A stretch of 64,000 nucleotides of DNA from contig NZ_CAMLDD010000029.1 of assembly GCF_946478785.1 (NCBI RefSeq), positions 1-64,000 on the forward strand, in the 5' to 3' direction. This DNA comes from an uncultured Flavobacterium sp. GTDB lineage: Bacteria; Bacteroidota; Bacteroidia; Flavobacteriales; Flavobacteriaceae. Made by a program: the position numbers and the translations under genes. The notes under the pieces are model-generated. The model saw only the letters and a list, made by a program, of their open reading frames with translations, did no database searches and was not told the DNA's origin. Position 1 is the first letter of the stretch; every line of letters begins with the position of its first letter. Of this stretch, positions 7,997 to 16,642 are shown piece after piece.

Positions 7997-8515
7997 ATGA
8001 AAGATTTACTAAGAACAAGTACTTCATTAGTTGAAGGAATAGAAAATATATTAAACTTACAGGCAAAAATAGAAAGTGACGCTTCCAATAAATATTTGGC
8101 TATGGCTGCATGGCTGGATAGAAATGGTTATGAAAATACAGCATCGTATTTATATAAACAAGCGGAAGAAGAAAGAGAACATTTCCTGAAAGTTTTTAGA
8201 TATATTACAGATATGGGAGGGATTGCAGTTACGCCATCAGTTCCCGAAGTGCAACAGGAATTTGCTTCTTTTAGAGAAGTATTCGAAATTGCTTTGCAAA
8301 ATGAAATTGCCGTTACTCAGGCAATTAACAGAGTAATCGCAAAATGCAGAGCTGAAAATGACTACGCTACAGAAGATTTTATGATGTGGTATGTGGCTGA
8401 GCAAAGAGAAGAGGAGAAAAACGCAAGAAGAGCATTAGAGCTTTTTGAGCTGATCAACGAAAACGAAGCTACAGGTAAATTTGAATTAGATTTGCAAATA
8501 TCAAAAATCGGATAA
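7997..8515 (+). CDS. Ferritin (non-haem iron storage protein)
   Basis: A 172-residue four-helix-bundle ferritin. The ferroxidase residues can be picked out: a glutamate in the first helix (NLQAKIESDASNKYLAMAAW), the E-E-x-x-H pattern in YKQAEEEREHFLKVF, and glutamates in NEIAVTQAINRVI and FMMWYVAEQREEE. It has the length of bacterial FtnA-type ferritins and lacks the haem-binding methionine pattern of bacterioferritin. It takes up ferrous iron and stores it as a ferric mineral in the cytoplasm. No Fur-like box was recognised upstream. A strong bidirectional terminator follows. Confidence 0.95.
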   Translation: MKDLLRTSTSLVEGIENILNLQAKIESDASNKYLAMAAWLDRNGYENTASYLYKQAEEEREHFLKVFRYITDMGGIAVTPSVPEVQQEFASFREVFEIALQNEIAVTQAINRVIAKCRAENDYATEDFMMWYVAEQREEEKNARRALELFELINENEATGKFELDLQISKIG

Positions 8516-8535
8516 ATTACGATTTATAAAAATTA

Positions 8536-8570
8536 AAAGCCCTTAATAATTTGATTATTAAGGGCTTTGT
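8536..8570. terminator. Strong bidirectional terminator
   Basis: A perfect 15-bp stem (AAAGCCCTTAATAAT / ATTATTAAGGGCTTT) with a 3-nt loop lies between two convergent genes, ferritin and aminopeptidase P, four bases from the stop of the latter. Confidence 0.9.
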
Positions 8571-8574
8571 TTAT

Positions 8575-9867
8575 TTATGCATTCATCAGCGTTTCAATCT
8601 CATCGACTTCAACCGGAATATTGCGCATCAGGTTAAAAGGTTCTCCTTTTTCCTGAACCACAACATTGTCTTCCAGACGAATTCCGAAACCTTCTGCCGG
8701 AATATAAATTCCAGGTTCCACAGTAAAAACCATATTGGCTTTCATCGGTTCATGAAGCAATCCGTAATCATGTGTGTCCAATCCCATGTGGTGAGAAGTT
8801 CCGTGCATGAAATATTTTTTGTAAGCTGGCCAGTCCGGATTTTCGTTCTGAACATCTGCTTTATCAATTAAACCCAAACCAAGCAATTCCGAAGTCATGA
8901 TTTTACCCACTTCAACATGATATTGTTTCCAAAGTGTTCCCGGAGTCAACATTTTTGTCGCTTCGTTTTTAACCCTTAGAACAGCATTGTAAACCGCTTT
9001 TTGTCTGTCAGAGAATTTTCCCGAAACCGGAATCGTTCTCGTCATATCGCTGGAATAATTAGCATATTCTGCTGCAACATCCAGCAAAATCAAATCGCCG
9101 GCCTTACATTGCTGGTTGTTTTCGATATAATGCAAAACGTTGGCATTGTTCCCGGAAGCAATAATCGGTGTATAAGCGAAACCTTTAGATCGGTTACGAA
9201 TGAATTCGTGAATCAGTTCGGCTTCGATTTCATATTCCGTAACATTTGGTTTTACAAACGGAAGCAATCTGCGGAAACCTTTCTCGGTAATATCACAGGC
9301 TTTCTGAATCAAATCAATCTCTTCGCTTTCCTTTACAGAACGAATGCGCTGTAAAATCGGGTTGCTTTTTGCTACATTATGGGCTGGATATTTGTCTTTC
9401 CACCATTTTACAAAACGAGCCTCGCGGGTTTCTGTTTCAACAGCCGCACGGTAATGTTCGTTGGTGTTGATGTACATCGTATCGGCATACGTCATCATCT
9501 CGTTCAAAACTTTATGAAAATCCTGAAGCCAGTAAACCGTCCTGATTCCCGAAACTTGGAAAGCACGTTCCTTTGTCAGTTTTTCACCTTCCCAAATCGC
9601 TATATGTTCGCTGGTTTCTTTCAAAAACAGCATTTCTTTTTGGTTTTCATAAGGCGCATCCGGAAACAAAAGCAAAATACTTTCTTCCTGATCCACACCG
9701 CTCAGATAAAAAATATCCCTGTGCTGTGCAAAAGGCATTGTGCTGTCGGCACTAATTGGGTAAATGTCATTGGAATTGAAAACAGCAACACTGTTAGGTT
9801 TCATTGCTGCCGTGAATTTTCTGCGGTTTTTTACAAAAAGAGCGCTGTTTATTTGATGATATTTCAT
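8575..9867 (-). CDS. pepP: M24 aminopeptidase P family protein (Xaa-Pro aminopeptidase)
   Basis: A 430-residue two-domain protein. The N-terminal aminopeptidase P domain (about 1-165) contains FAQHRDIFYLSGVDQEES. The C-terminal pita-bread fold carries the five metal ligands: Asp in LLDVAAEYANYSSDMTRTIP (two), His in HGTSHHMGLDTHDYG, Glu in FTVEPGIYIP and Glu in GIRLEDNVVV. This is a dinuclear-metal (usually Mn) exopeptidase removing N-terminal residues before proline. Length matches E. coli PepP. A TTG-N21-TAATTTTG promoter lies just upstream. Confidence 0.94.
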   Translation of the reverse strand: MKYHQINSALFVKNRRKFTAAMKPNSVAVFNSNDIYPISADSTMPFAQHRDIFYLSGVDQEESILLLFPDAPYENQKEMLFLKETSEHIAIWEGEKLTKERAFQVSGIRTVYWLQDFHKVLNEMMTYADTMYINTNEHYRAAVETETREARFVKWWKDKYPAHNVAKSNPILQRIRSVKESEEIDLIQKACDITEKGFRRLLPFVKPNVTEYEIEAELIHEFIRNRSKGFAYTPIIASGNNANVLHYIENNQQCKAGDLILLDVAAEYANYSSDMTRTIPVSGKFSDRQKAVYNAVLRVKNEATKMLTPGTLWKQYHVEVGKIMTSELLGLGLIDKADVQNENPDWPAYKKYFMHGTSHHMGLDTHDYGLLHEPMKANMVFTVEPGIYIPAEGFGIRLEDNVVVQEKGEPFNLMRNIPVEVDEIETLMNA

Positions 9868-9895
9868 AATAACTTAGATATTGGACTTGATTTTT

Positions 9896-9927
9896 CAAAA
9901 TTACTAATTTTTGAAGAAGTAGCACAA
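9896..9927 (-). promoter_or_regulatory. Predicted promoter of the aminopeptidase P gene
   Basis: On the minus strand a TTG (9925-9927) and a TAATTTTG box (9896-9903) are separated by 21 nt, a good match to the Bacteroidota TTG-N17-23-TAnnTTTG promoter. Confidence 0.55.
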
Positions 9928-9957
9928 AATACGTTTATTAAAGTTTTCATATTGTTT

Positions 9958-10043
9958 GGGCGTGTCCCAAGGGCCGGGCTTTCGGCTATATCTTTTAATC
10001 CGCTGTCGCTTCATAAAAGGATACCGCCTCAATCCCTCACGCG
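9958..10043. repeat. GC-rich foldable intergenic element, candidate dispersed repeat
   Basis: An 86-nt block of clearly higher G+C than its AT-rich surroundings. It opens with GGGCGTG and closes with CCCTCACGC, giving near-inverted ends. Inside, GGCTATATCTTTT can pair with AAAAGGATACCGCC, so the whole element folds into a long imperfect hairpin. It has no coding sense. The form suggests a REP/MITE-like dispersed element; copy number cannot be judged from one window. It sits between the aminopeptidase promoter and the phosphoribosyltransferase-like gene. Confidence 0.5.
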
Positions 10044-10140
10044 AATTTTGGTTTAATAAGAAGTTTATTGTTTATAGAATAAATGAGTTTTTTCAATTGT
10101 AGGAATTTGTATATTGTTATCCAAAATAATAAAAACAGTA

Positions 10141-11991
10141 ATGGACGAGAAATCAAAAAAGTTAATGCTTGATAATATATCTTTTTTTAAAGAATTTGTT
10201 TTACGTACGAATTCTTTTCAAAATTCAACAATTAATATTATCAGGGTAATATATTTTTTAACTCAATTCAAAAACTTTGATGAAATTAAGGTAGTTATTA
10301 CGTTATTGAAAAGAGTTGATTTTCTTGATAGCAATCGTATTACCTCTTTATTGCAATCGGCTTATGGGAAAATTGAGAAAGAATATTTAACAAATCCCAT
10401 AATTTCATCTTTAGGAGGTATTCAAGATAGTAGTGCTGTTATCTGTTATCAACTTTTGAAAAGTTTGTTTGATGATGAAAATCAAACGCTAAAAAAGATA
10501 GTAAATATTGATAATTTAGGAAATCATATTGCTTCAGATTCTCCTTCAGCTATTATATTATTTGACGATAATATTACTTCTGGAACTCAATTAGAATGTT
10601 TTTTTGAAGAGTTGATAATTGGTAAGCAAGATCCAGAATTCTTTAAGAAACCATTAGATGAAAGTCAAATTGATATAATCAAAAAAATTCCTATTCGAAT
10701 TTGTTATGCGATTCAGCTTGCAGAAGGTAGTAATGATATAGTTGAAAAAATAAAAAATAAGTATAGATTAGATTTAAAAGTATATTCTGGAAGAGTTGAT
10801 TATAATAATTACCTCGATTTTAACGCAAATGTTTTAGAAACGAAAGAAGAAGCTAACCTTGCGAAAGAATTTTTATCTGAAATTGCAAAACAGTTATACA
10901 GTGATAAAAAATGGTCATCTGAAACTGTATATAGTCGAGTTTTAGGATATGGAAATTTAGGTAAGCTAACAGTGTTTTATTATAATGTTCCTAAATCATT
11001 GATACCTGTGTTTTGGAAGTTTGGGTATGTGAATGGTAGACCTTGGTTTCCATTGTTTCCGGAAACTCAAGAACAAAAGAAAATTAGTCGTTCTAATGAG
11101 ACTTTTGATTTTATTACCCTTGAGGCAATTAAAAGTTGGCTTTCATCTGGAATTAATAAACGTACTCCGTCACTAACTTTTGGTGTTTTTTTTAATAGTA
11201 AAGTTTCTAGTGAGATTACATTGCAAATTCCTTCTAAAGAATTTATTCGAGAGAAATTCATGCAGAGAATTACTATCGAAAAACTTCCATACATTGAAAA
11301 TAAAGTCAATCCATATGGGCGCTTGACAGTATTTTTGGAAAAATATCCAAAACACATTCTGAGTGAAATAGATTATAATAACTATAAGGATGCTGTAGAT
11401 AATTATAATAGTAAATTAGATGATTTTTATATTGCTTTAGAAGAGTATATTTTTAAATTATCAAGCAGTAAAGATGTTGAATTTATTCTAAGAAATGATG
11501 GAAATATTTCCGCAACTAATTTTGTGATAAAACTGTTTTATAATTCTGGTAAGATTATTATAAATGATTTTGAAGATTCAGGTCCATCTTTCGTACAAAC
11601 AATTCCAAACATTAATAGTTTTTACACAACTGAAAATAGTCAAGTAAAAATTATTAGTAAGAATTTTTTAAGTTTAGAGACTCCAATTTCACAAGTTCTA
11701 ATTCCTGAATCTTTAAATTCAGACGTAAATTATGAATATAAAATTCAAAATTCAAGACTGGGGCATAATGATGATTATAGACACTCTGTTCTGTTTATCC
11801 GAAATGATTGTAGTAAAAAAGCAATGGAAATACCTTATGAACTCAATTTTGAAGAAGATTCAAAGACTTTTGATGGAAATATTACATTTAAATATGAAGA
11901 AATTAACTCGATTGATTTGGATGTTGTAGAGAAAATAATAGATGAAATTCATAGATTCAAAGATATAATTACTTTCAATTATGAAATATAA
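10141..11991 (+). CDS. Phosphoribosyltransferase-like conflict protein (PRTase-CE type)
   Basis: A 616-residue protein from ATG 10141 (an in-frame TTG at 10114 is an alternative). Residues about 1-90 are helical. The core (about 90-240) looks like a Rossmann-type phosphoribosyltransferase with the PRPP-loop-like motif ILFDDNITSGTQ after a strand. It is followed by the phrase FWKFGYVNGRPWFPLFP, which I associate with the PRTase-CE family described in comparative studies of biological conflict systems. The C-terminal 280 residues are of unknown type and include a beta-rich stretch around LRNDGNISATNFVIKLFY. There is no signal peptide or membrane segment. It stands alone between housekeeping genes, next to a repeat and a transposase remnant, as expected of a mobile defence gene. 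Family assignment is from motif memory; the role is inferred. Confidence 0.7.
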   Translation: MDEKSKKLMLDNISFFKEFVLRTNSFQNSTINIIRVIYFLTQFKNFDEIKVVITLLKRVDFLDSNRITSLLQSAYGKIEKEYLTNPIISSLGGIQDSSAVICYQLLKSLFDDENQTLKKIVNIDNLGNHIASDSPSAIILFDDNITSGTQLECFFEELIIGKQDPEFFKKPLDESQIDIIKKIPIRICYAIQLAEGSNDIVEKIKNKYRLDLKVYSGRVDYNNYLDFNANVLETKEEANLAKEFLSEIAKQLYSDKKWSSETVYSRVLGYGNLGKLTVFYYNVPKSLIPVFWKFGYVNGRPWFPLFPETQEQKKISRSNETFDFITLEAIKSWLSSGINKRTPSLTFGVFFNSKVSSEITLQIPSKEFIREKFMQRITIEKLPYIENKVNPYGRLTVFLEKYPKHILSEIDYNNYKDAVDNYNSKLDDFYIALEEYIFKLSSSKDVEFILRNDGNISATNFVIKLFYNSGKIIINDFEDSGPSFVQTIPNINSFYTTENSQVKIISKNFLSLETPISQVLIPESLNSDVNYEYKIQNSRLGHNDDYRHSVLFIRNDCSKKAMEIPYELNFEEDSKTFDGNITFKYEEINSIDLDVVEKIIDEIHRFKDIITFNYEI

Positions 11992-12100
11992 TAGTGCAGA
12001 TTTGTAATGGGTGCTCGTACAGTATTAACATCAAATTAAATTTATCAATCCAAAATCGTCACAATTGCAAAACCAAAACTATTTACAACAAACCCTATTT

Positions 12101-12667
12101 ATGAAACCAAAAACTCTTTGCTTAATTGGACTGTTCTTTTTTGTTCTCAGTTATATTATGTTTTCAAACAGTGCTGCTTTTGAGTATTTCAAAAAACCTA
12201 TAGATTTTGCGCATTGGTTTAATTTAATTGGAGCTTGTTTATTATTATCATTCAATAATGTTTTTCCAAAAAACAAATTAAATTCGGTTGCTTCTGTCGT
12301 AACCGCTTTAGGAGTTGCTGCTCATATCGGACTTTGTACTATCGATTTTATCATGTGGAGTTATGGAGACAACGAAGCTGCAAAATCTGCTTTGAGCGAG
12401 CATTTAAGTAATACGCCTTCCATTTTGTTTCCTTTTGTTGTAGTTGGGCCTTCGTTTCTTTTTATTGGTTTGGCGGTACATGCAGTTAACTTTATAAAAA
12501 CCAATACAATACCTGCTTTAATGGTAATTATTGGAGCGCCTTTGGTAGGTGTTTCATTTTTTATATTAAAAAACGGAATTTTAATGTTGCTGAGTTGCCT
12601 TATTTTTTCTTTGGGATTGGTATTGCTTCTTCATGGAAAGGAAAATAGAGAAGAGGTCATTATTTAA
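12101..12667 (+). CDS. Uncharacterised multi-pass membrane protein
   Basis: A 188-residue protein from ATG 12101; an earlier in-frame TTG at 12065 adds only polar residues. Six hydrophobic segments are visible, among them TLCLIGLFFFVLSYIMF, WFNLIGACLLLSF, VVTALGVAAHIGL, FPFVVVGPSFLFIGLAVHAV, ALMVIIGAPLVGVSFFIL and LMLLSCLIFSLGLVLLL. The pattern resembles small DUF-type integral membrane proteins common in Flavobacteria. No catalytic motif is seen. The next gene in the same direction starts 94 nt later. Function unknown. Confidence 0.75.
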   Translation: MKPKTLCLIGLFFFVLSYIMFSNSAAFEYFKKPIDFAHWFNLIGACLLLSFNNVFPKNKLNSVASVVTALGVAAHIGLCTIDFIMWSYGDNEAAKSALSEHLSNTPSILFPFVVVGPSFLFIGLAVHAVNFIKTNTIPALMVIIGAPLVGVSFFILKNGILMLLSCLIFSLGLVLLLHGKENREEVII

Positions 12668-12761
12668 AATATTTATTTCTGGATATTGTATTGAAATTTA
12701 TAAATGAATAGAATAATTCTTAGCTTTATCTTTTGATAATAGATTAAATAAATCACTCAAA

Positions 12762-13220
12762 ATGGCATCAGAAATTATTTCAGAAACACCTGATCGTGAA
12801 ATTGCAACAACAAGAATAATAAACGAACCAAGAGATCTTGTCTATGCTGCGTGGTCTGATCCGGATCATTTAAAAAATTGGTGGGGACCAAAAGGGTTCA
12901 CAAACACCTTTCATGAATTCGATTTTCGTCCAGGAGGGAAATGGAGTTTTATTATGCACGGTCCAGAAAAAGGAAATTATCCCAATGAATGTGAGTTTAC
13001 AAGAATAGAAAAACCAAGCCTCATAGCCTGGAAACGAATTTCAAAACCACTTTTTCAGATTCTTGTGACCTTTGATGAAGTAGCTGAGCATTCGACAAAA
13101 GTAGTTTTCAAAATGATTTTCGATACTGCTGAAGAATGTGAAAAATTAAAGCCTTTTGTAGTCGATAAAAATGAAGAAAACTTTGATAAACTCGAAATGG
13201 AGCTGTCAAAAATGAAATGA
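12762..13220 (+). CDS. SRPBCC family protein (AHSA1/START-like)
   Basis: A 152-residue protein with the AHSA1-type START-like fold. It opens with REIATTRIINEPRDLVYAAWSDPDHLKNWWGPKGF, with the typical tryptophan-rich W-x-W-G-P segment (residues about 38-45), followed by FRPGGKWSFIMHGP and IEKPSLIAWKRI. Proteins of this group bind hydrophobic ligands or act in stress responses; toxin-antitoxin-like or ArsR-linked versions are common, but no ArsR regulator is adjacent here. The C-terminal helix LKPFVVDKNEENFDKLEMEL is slightly short compared with many homologues. Confidence 0.88.
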   Translation: MASEIISETPDREIATTRIINEPRDLVYAAWSDPDHLKNWWGPKGFTNTFHEFDFRPGGKWSFIMHGPEKGNYPNECEFTRIEKPSLIAWKRISKPLFQILVTFDEVAEHSTKVVFKMIFDTAEECEKLKPFVVDKNEENFDKLEMELSKMK

Positions 13221-13329
13221 TAATCAAATTCATAATTGATTAAAATATTTAAAGAGTATTTATAAATCATACCTGAACAATTAAGATTAATTTGGCTATT
13301 GAAATTCCTGCAAACACATATCAATTGAA

Positions 13330-13610
13330 TAAATCTCTAAAATACCTTCTTTCTCTCCTTCTGGCTTTTGTCCTGATTGCGAATGATGGTACTTTAGATT
13401 CTCAGGTAAAATCACTCGATTATTACCAATCTTCGTCTGTAATTCTCAGAAGGGAATTAGATTTTAAGGATTCCGGAATATATGTTTTAGGTCAATTTAT
13501 TTCCAGAATACAAACTTCGTTTTCAATTCCTCTGACTTCACTAGAATTTTCAGTTGTTTGTAGTTTTCAAATTCGCGTGCTTCTAAAATTGCGAACATTT
13601 CTTTATCAAC
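13330..13610 (-). pseudogene. Decayed N-terminal fragment of an IS66-like transposase
   Basis: On the minus strand a broken frame reads MFAILEAREFENYKQLKILV, a helical start, then hits several in-frame stops, and the same frame resumes with SGQKPEGEKEG. That order matches the IS66 family layout: an N-terminal coiled coil, a NSS-PPS-like segment, then SGRKPGGQKGH. The neighbouring frame gives SNSLLRITDED where NSSLPPSKDEN would be expected, so local frameshifts plus stops are likely. The spacing of about 48 codons between the coil and the G-K-P-G-G motif also fits. The rest of the element is absent and no terminal repeats are seen. A 134-codon plus-strand frame across the same bases looks like noise. 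Confidence 0.45.
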
Positions 13611-13716
13611 ATATCAATTCATTAATAAAACAATCTGTTTTTGTAAATGAACTCCTTACTTCAAACAATTTATATAAAAGTTTATACAGCACTTAGAGCA
13701 TTTCTTTTCTGAGTAT

Positions 13717-13736
13717 TTATGCGCTTCAACGCATAA
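13717..13736. repeat. Short inverted repeat (hairpin)
   Basis: TTATGCG-cttcaa-CGCATAA is a perfect 7-bp stem with a 6-nt loop, between the transposase remnant and the small gene at 13775. It is not followed by a T-run, so it is not a typical terminator; it could be an operator or a scar of an element end. Confidence 0.4.
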
Positions 13737-13774
13737 GATGATACAATAATGTCTAATCATTTATCATTTACAAA

Positions 13775-13957
13775 ATGTATAAACATAAAAATAAAACACG
13801 TTTGGAGAAATCCAGACGACCACTTCTTTGGATAAAAAGAAAACTAATTCTAATTATGACTGCTTTTATGCTCGGAATGTCAAACGGAATGGATATGGAG
13901 GACAGAACTATTAAAGGAAATCATATTCATACAGAGCAACAGGATGAAAAGGATTGA
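13775..13957 (+). CDS. Small basic single-pass membrane protein (60 aa)
   Basis: The 60 residues begin with a strongly basic segment (MYKHKNKTRLEKSRRPLLWIKRK), followed by a hydrophobic segment LILIMTAFMLGMSNGM and an acidic, polar tail DMEDRTIKGNHIHTEQQDEKD. The charge distribution is that of an uncleaved signal anchor or a long basic signal peptide with a short exported tail. The clean division into three zones argues that the frame is real. No family is recognised with certainty and no function can be assigned. Confidence 0.55.
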   Translation: MYKHKNKTRLEKSRRPLLWIKRKLILIMTAFMLGMSNGMDMEDRTIKGNHIHTEQQDEKD

Positions 13958-14065
13958 GGTTAGGAGTAGAATTTTGTTTTCGATTGGGAATTTAATTACA
14001 TTCGCAAATAAATAAAAGAAAAATACTATAAAAATTTAAAAAATAACACCAAACCAAAGTCAAAC

Positions 14066-14980
14066 ATGAGAATTAAACTTTACCCATTTACCACTCTATT
14101 TTTTATTATTTTACTACTTCATTCCTGTTCTTCAACGGAAGTAATCCTTAGTGATGAAAATGCAATCAAAGAATTTAATATTAGTGAGACCAATTTCTTA
14201 GCTAGTGCTACTATTAATGAACAAACTGGTGTAATTACAAAAAGATTGCCTGAATTTGTTAACTTGAAAAACTTAAACATAGAATTGAAGCTTTCTGAAG
14301 CTGCTTCTATTTCACCTGACCCTAAAACTATTAAAGATTATTCTGCCCCTGTAAGTTTTACTATTAAATCTGAGTCCGGAGTTGACAAAGTTTATCAGGT
14401 TAAATTAGATTATATGGATGTTAATAGATCAAGATCCTGTTCAGAAGCAAATGCCTGGAAGTGGTTTGGAGGAGATGACAGAACTGCTTCGGGTGGGTTT
14501 TTACCATACGATAGAAATGTTGGAACGGGACAATTAATTATTGTAGATAATGATTTGGTTCCGTCTAGTTTTAGTTTACATCTTAGAGAAGGCTTTAGGT
14601 ATGATGAAACGGACACTAAATACAAAAAAAATGTTACATTAAAATTGCTTATAAGAGATGAAAATCTAAAACTGTTGGGATCTACTACGACCGAAGTTTC
14701 AGGTGAGTTTAGTGGGGGATTCGTTCCTTTCAATATTAAAAGCTTAAATATTTACCTTAAAGCAAATAAACAATATGTTTTTTATTGGTATTTAGTGGAT
14801 GGAGAAAAATTAGGAATTGTTGCCAGTAATTCAGCATACAATGGCGACGGTTCAGGATTTTGTTTTAATTCTGGTTATAGTGCAGAATCCAGAGAAAGTA
14901 AAAACACAACATTAGAAGATTTTAATATTTGGGGTAATCACCCATGGCATTTTAATATAGAATTAGAAGGTAAAGAATAA
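14066..14980 (+). CDS. Putative surface lipoprotein with Ig-like N-terminal domain
   Basis: A 304-residue protein with a lipoprotein signal peptide: hydrophobic LYPFTTLFFIILLLHSC with lipobox cysteine at residue 21. Residues about 30-115 (AIKEFNISETNFLASATINE through VDKVYQVKLDYMDV) look like the DUF5018-type immunoglobulin-like module of Bacteroidota lipoproteins. The remainder contains a cysteine, several aromatic residues and the motif AWKWFGGDDRTASGGFLPYD; it is probably beta-rich and ligand-binding. It is a single gene with its own terminator. Substrate unknown. Confidence 0.78.
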   Translation: MRIKLYPFTTLFFIILLLHSCSSTEVILSDENAIKEFNISETNFLASATINEQTGVITKRLPEFVNLKNLNIELKLSEAASISPDPKTIKDYSAPVSFTIKSESGVDKVYQVKLDYMDVNRSRSCSEANAWKWFGGDDRTASGGFLPYDRNVGTGQLIIVDNDLVPSSFSLHLREGFRYDETDTKYKKNVTLKLLIRDENLKLLGSTTTEVSGEFSGGFVPFNIKSLNIYLKANKQYVFYWYLVDGEKLGIVASNSAYNGDGSGFCFNSGYSAESRESKNTTLEDFNIWGNHPWHFNIELEGKE

Positions 14981-14985
14981 AAATA

Positions 14986-15018
14986 AAAACCCGAAGCAAC
15001 TGAGGTACTTCGGGTTTT
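14986..15018. terminator. Bidirectional terminator
   Basis: AAAACCCGAAG and CTTCGGGTTTT form an 11-bp stem around an 11-nt loop between the convergent lipoprotein and HMG-CoA synthase genes. Confidence 0.85.
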
Positions 15019-15043
15019 GTAAATATTTAGTCCAAAGATGAGT

Positions 15044-16405
15044 TTAATCAATCCATTTATAATAACGTGCACCAATTAAATGTGGAATCTGTTTTTCTAT
15101 TCGGTCTAAAATCCATTCGTTTTTAGGAGTTCGAACACTATGTTTTTGTTCTTTTTTGTGAAGGCTTTCATAGGTTTCAAAACCAATTTCAGTACTTTCT
15201 TCCAGATTTTCAAAAAGTTTGGTTTTGGCTAAAGCCGATTGCCATTCCGGTTGAATTGTTCCTTCGAAAACTTTCGATTTTGATCCGCTTCCGTAAGCCA
15301 AAAATCCGAATTTAGTTCCAGCCACTTCTTTCTTCGTATTATAATAATGAGCCAAAGTTGATAATAATCCCATGAAAATAGAACCTGTGTAAAGGTTTCC
15401 AATTAATGACGAAGCCAATTCTGCAGGCTGTAATTTCTCGGTTACAAATTTTTTGTATTCATCCGATTTTCCAACTTCCTTGATTTTATTCTGATACTCT
15501 GTCGGTTCTATATTTTCTGAAATGATTTTATCAGCATGATCTAAAGCATAGATCTCAGATAACATTCGGCGTCCCTGAAAAGAATAAGGCAAATGCATGA
15601 TGATACTGTTCCAGCTATTGTATAAAGTTTCACTTGTGTTTTTTAATTTTTTGAATGAAAAGTAAGCAGAACGTGTACGATCCATATAACATTGATTTGA
15701 ATATTGACCATCAAAAACCGGTTGGTCTTTATGGATTTCGATTTCGGCTTCTAAGTTGTCAAACCACGGTTCATTATTTTCGTTTTGTGTAATTGCTTCT
15801 TTTGAAATGCTTCTGTACGGTTTGAAAAAGTCAAAAACTCCTTTTGTACTTGTTGACCAAGTTTCATCAAAAGCAATAATTCTAGGGTTTGCAGTCACTA
15901 ACATGGCCAAAGCTCCTGCGCCTTGCGTATATTCTCCGGTGGAGTTTAAATCATATTTGGCAAAATCAGTTGTAACCACAATTGCTTTTTTAGTCGGATT
16001 CAGTTTTACGAAATCAATACAATTTTGCAAAGCATCAACACCGCCGATACAGGCAAAAGTAAAATCGACAACATCACATTCGGCAAGTGAATCTTCTCCA
16101 AATTTCTGTTCCATCAAACTGATTAAAAAAGAACTGATGGGTTTTGAACTGTCGATCCCACTTTCAGTCCCCACATAAATCCTGCTAATTTCGTTTAGGT
16201 TTATGTTGTTCTCAAGAATTAACTTAGTCAAAGCATTGGCGCCAAAAACAACAGCATCCTGATGAACGTCCGGTAAAGTCATTTTTAGTAATCCGAGACC
16301 TTTTTCTAATTTCTCCGGTTCAATATTTCTGGCGACAGCCAAAGTTTTGATAGGTAAATGTATGTTGGCTACATCAAAAGAAATAGCATCAATTCCTGTT
16401 TTCAT
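15044..16405 (-). CDS. mvaS: Hydroxymethylglutaryl-CoA synthase family protein
   Basis: A 453-residue thiolase-fold enzyme condensing acetyl-CoA with acetoacetyl-CoA in the mevalonate pathway. Visible are the general-base Glu81 in YVGTESGID, nucleophile Cys119 in FTFACIGGVDAL, and the conserved YTQGAGALAML block. The start ATG at 16405 was chosen over a longer frame from 16507 because a TAATTTTG promoter box lies between them and the extension is basic and unlike the family. Length is somewhat above the roughly 390 residues of Gram-positive MvaS. Other mevalonate genes are not in view. Confidence 0.9.
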   Translation of the reverse strand: MKTGIDAISFDVANIHLPIKTLAVARNIEPEKLEKGLGLLKMTLPDVHQDAVVFGANALTKLILENNINLNEISRIYVGTESGIDSSKPISSFLISLMEQKFGEDSLAECDVVDFTFACIGGVDALQNCIDFVKLNPTKKAIVVTTDFAKYDLNSTGEYTQGAGALAMLVTANPRIIAFDETWSTSTKGVFDFFKPYRSISKEAITQNENNEPWFDNLEAEIEIHKDQPVFDGQYSNQCYMDRTRSAYFSFKKLKNTSETLYNSWNSIIMHLPYSFQGRRMLSEIYALDHADKIISENIEPTEYQNKIKEVGKSDEYKKFVTEKLQPAELASSLIGNLYTGSIFMGLLSTLAHYYNTKKEVAGTKFGFLAYGSGSKSKVFEGTIQPEWQSALAKTKLFENLEESTEIGFETYESLHKKEQKHSVRTPKNEWILDRIEKQIPHLIGARYYKWID

Positions 16406-16470
16406 TCTCTTTTTTTTTGAAGCCCATAAAGGTAGAATTATACGATTAAATGGCAATTTTTTTAAAGATG

Positions 16471-16478
16471 CAAAATTA
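16471..16478 (-). promoter_or_regulatory. Predicted -7 promoter element for mvaS
   Basis: TAATTTTG on the minus strand matches TAnnTTTG and gives a leader of about 60 nt before the ATG at 16405. Confidence 0.45.
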
Positions 16479-16642
16479 CTCTTTTCAGGCACTTTTGATG
16501 AAAACAAAGCAAAAGTTTGATTAAAATAATAATTTAGTAAACTTTTGTTATTTTTTTGTGAGTTGTATATTTTTCTTAAATGAACATCATAATTATGTTA
16601 TTGAAAATTTTTATTATAAATAAATGTATTATTTGCTTTTTT

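Noticed and set aside
9379..10056. 225-codon plus-strand frame antisense to aminopeptidase P
   Set aside because: It lies almost wholly opposite a gene with complete catalytic residues and ends inside the GC-rich repeat; its composition is that of an antisense shadow.
13292..13696. 134-codon plus-strand frame starting MAIEIPANTYQLNK
   Set aside because: It has no domain-like pattern, and the opposite strand shows recognisable transposase remnants, so the frame looks like a chance opening in decayed sequence.
15756..16178. 140-codon frame antisense to mvaS
   Set aside because: It is opposite a firmly identified enzyme and shows no family signal.
16406..16507. Longer N-terminus of the HMG-CoA synthase
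   Set aside because: The extension crosses a predicted promoter box and is basic and unlike the family.
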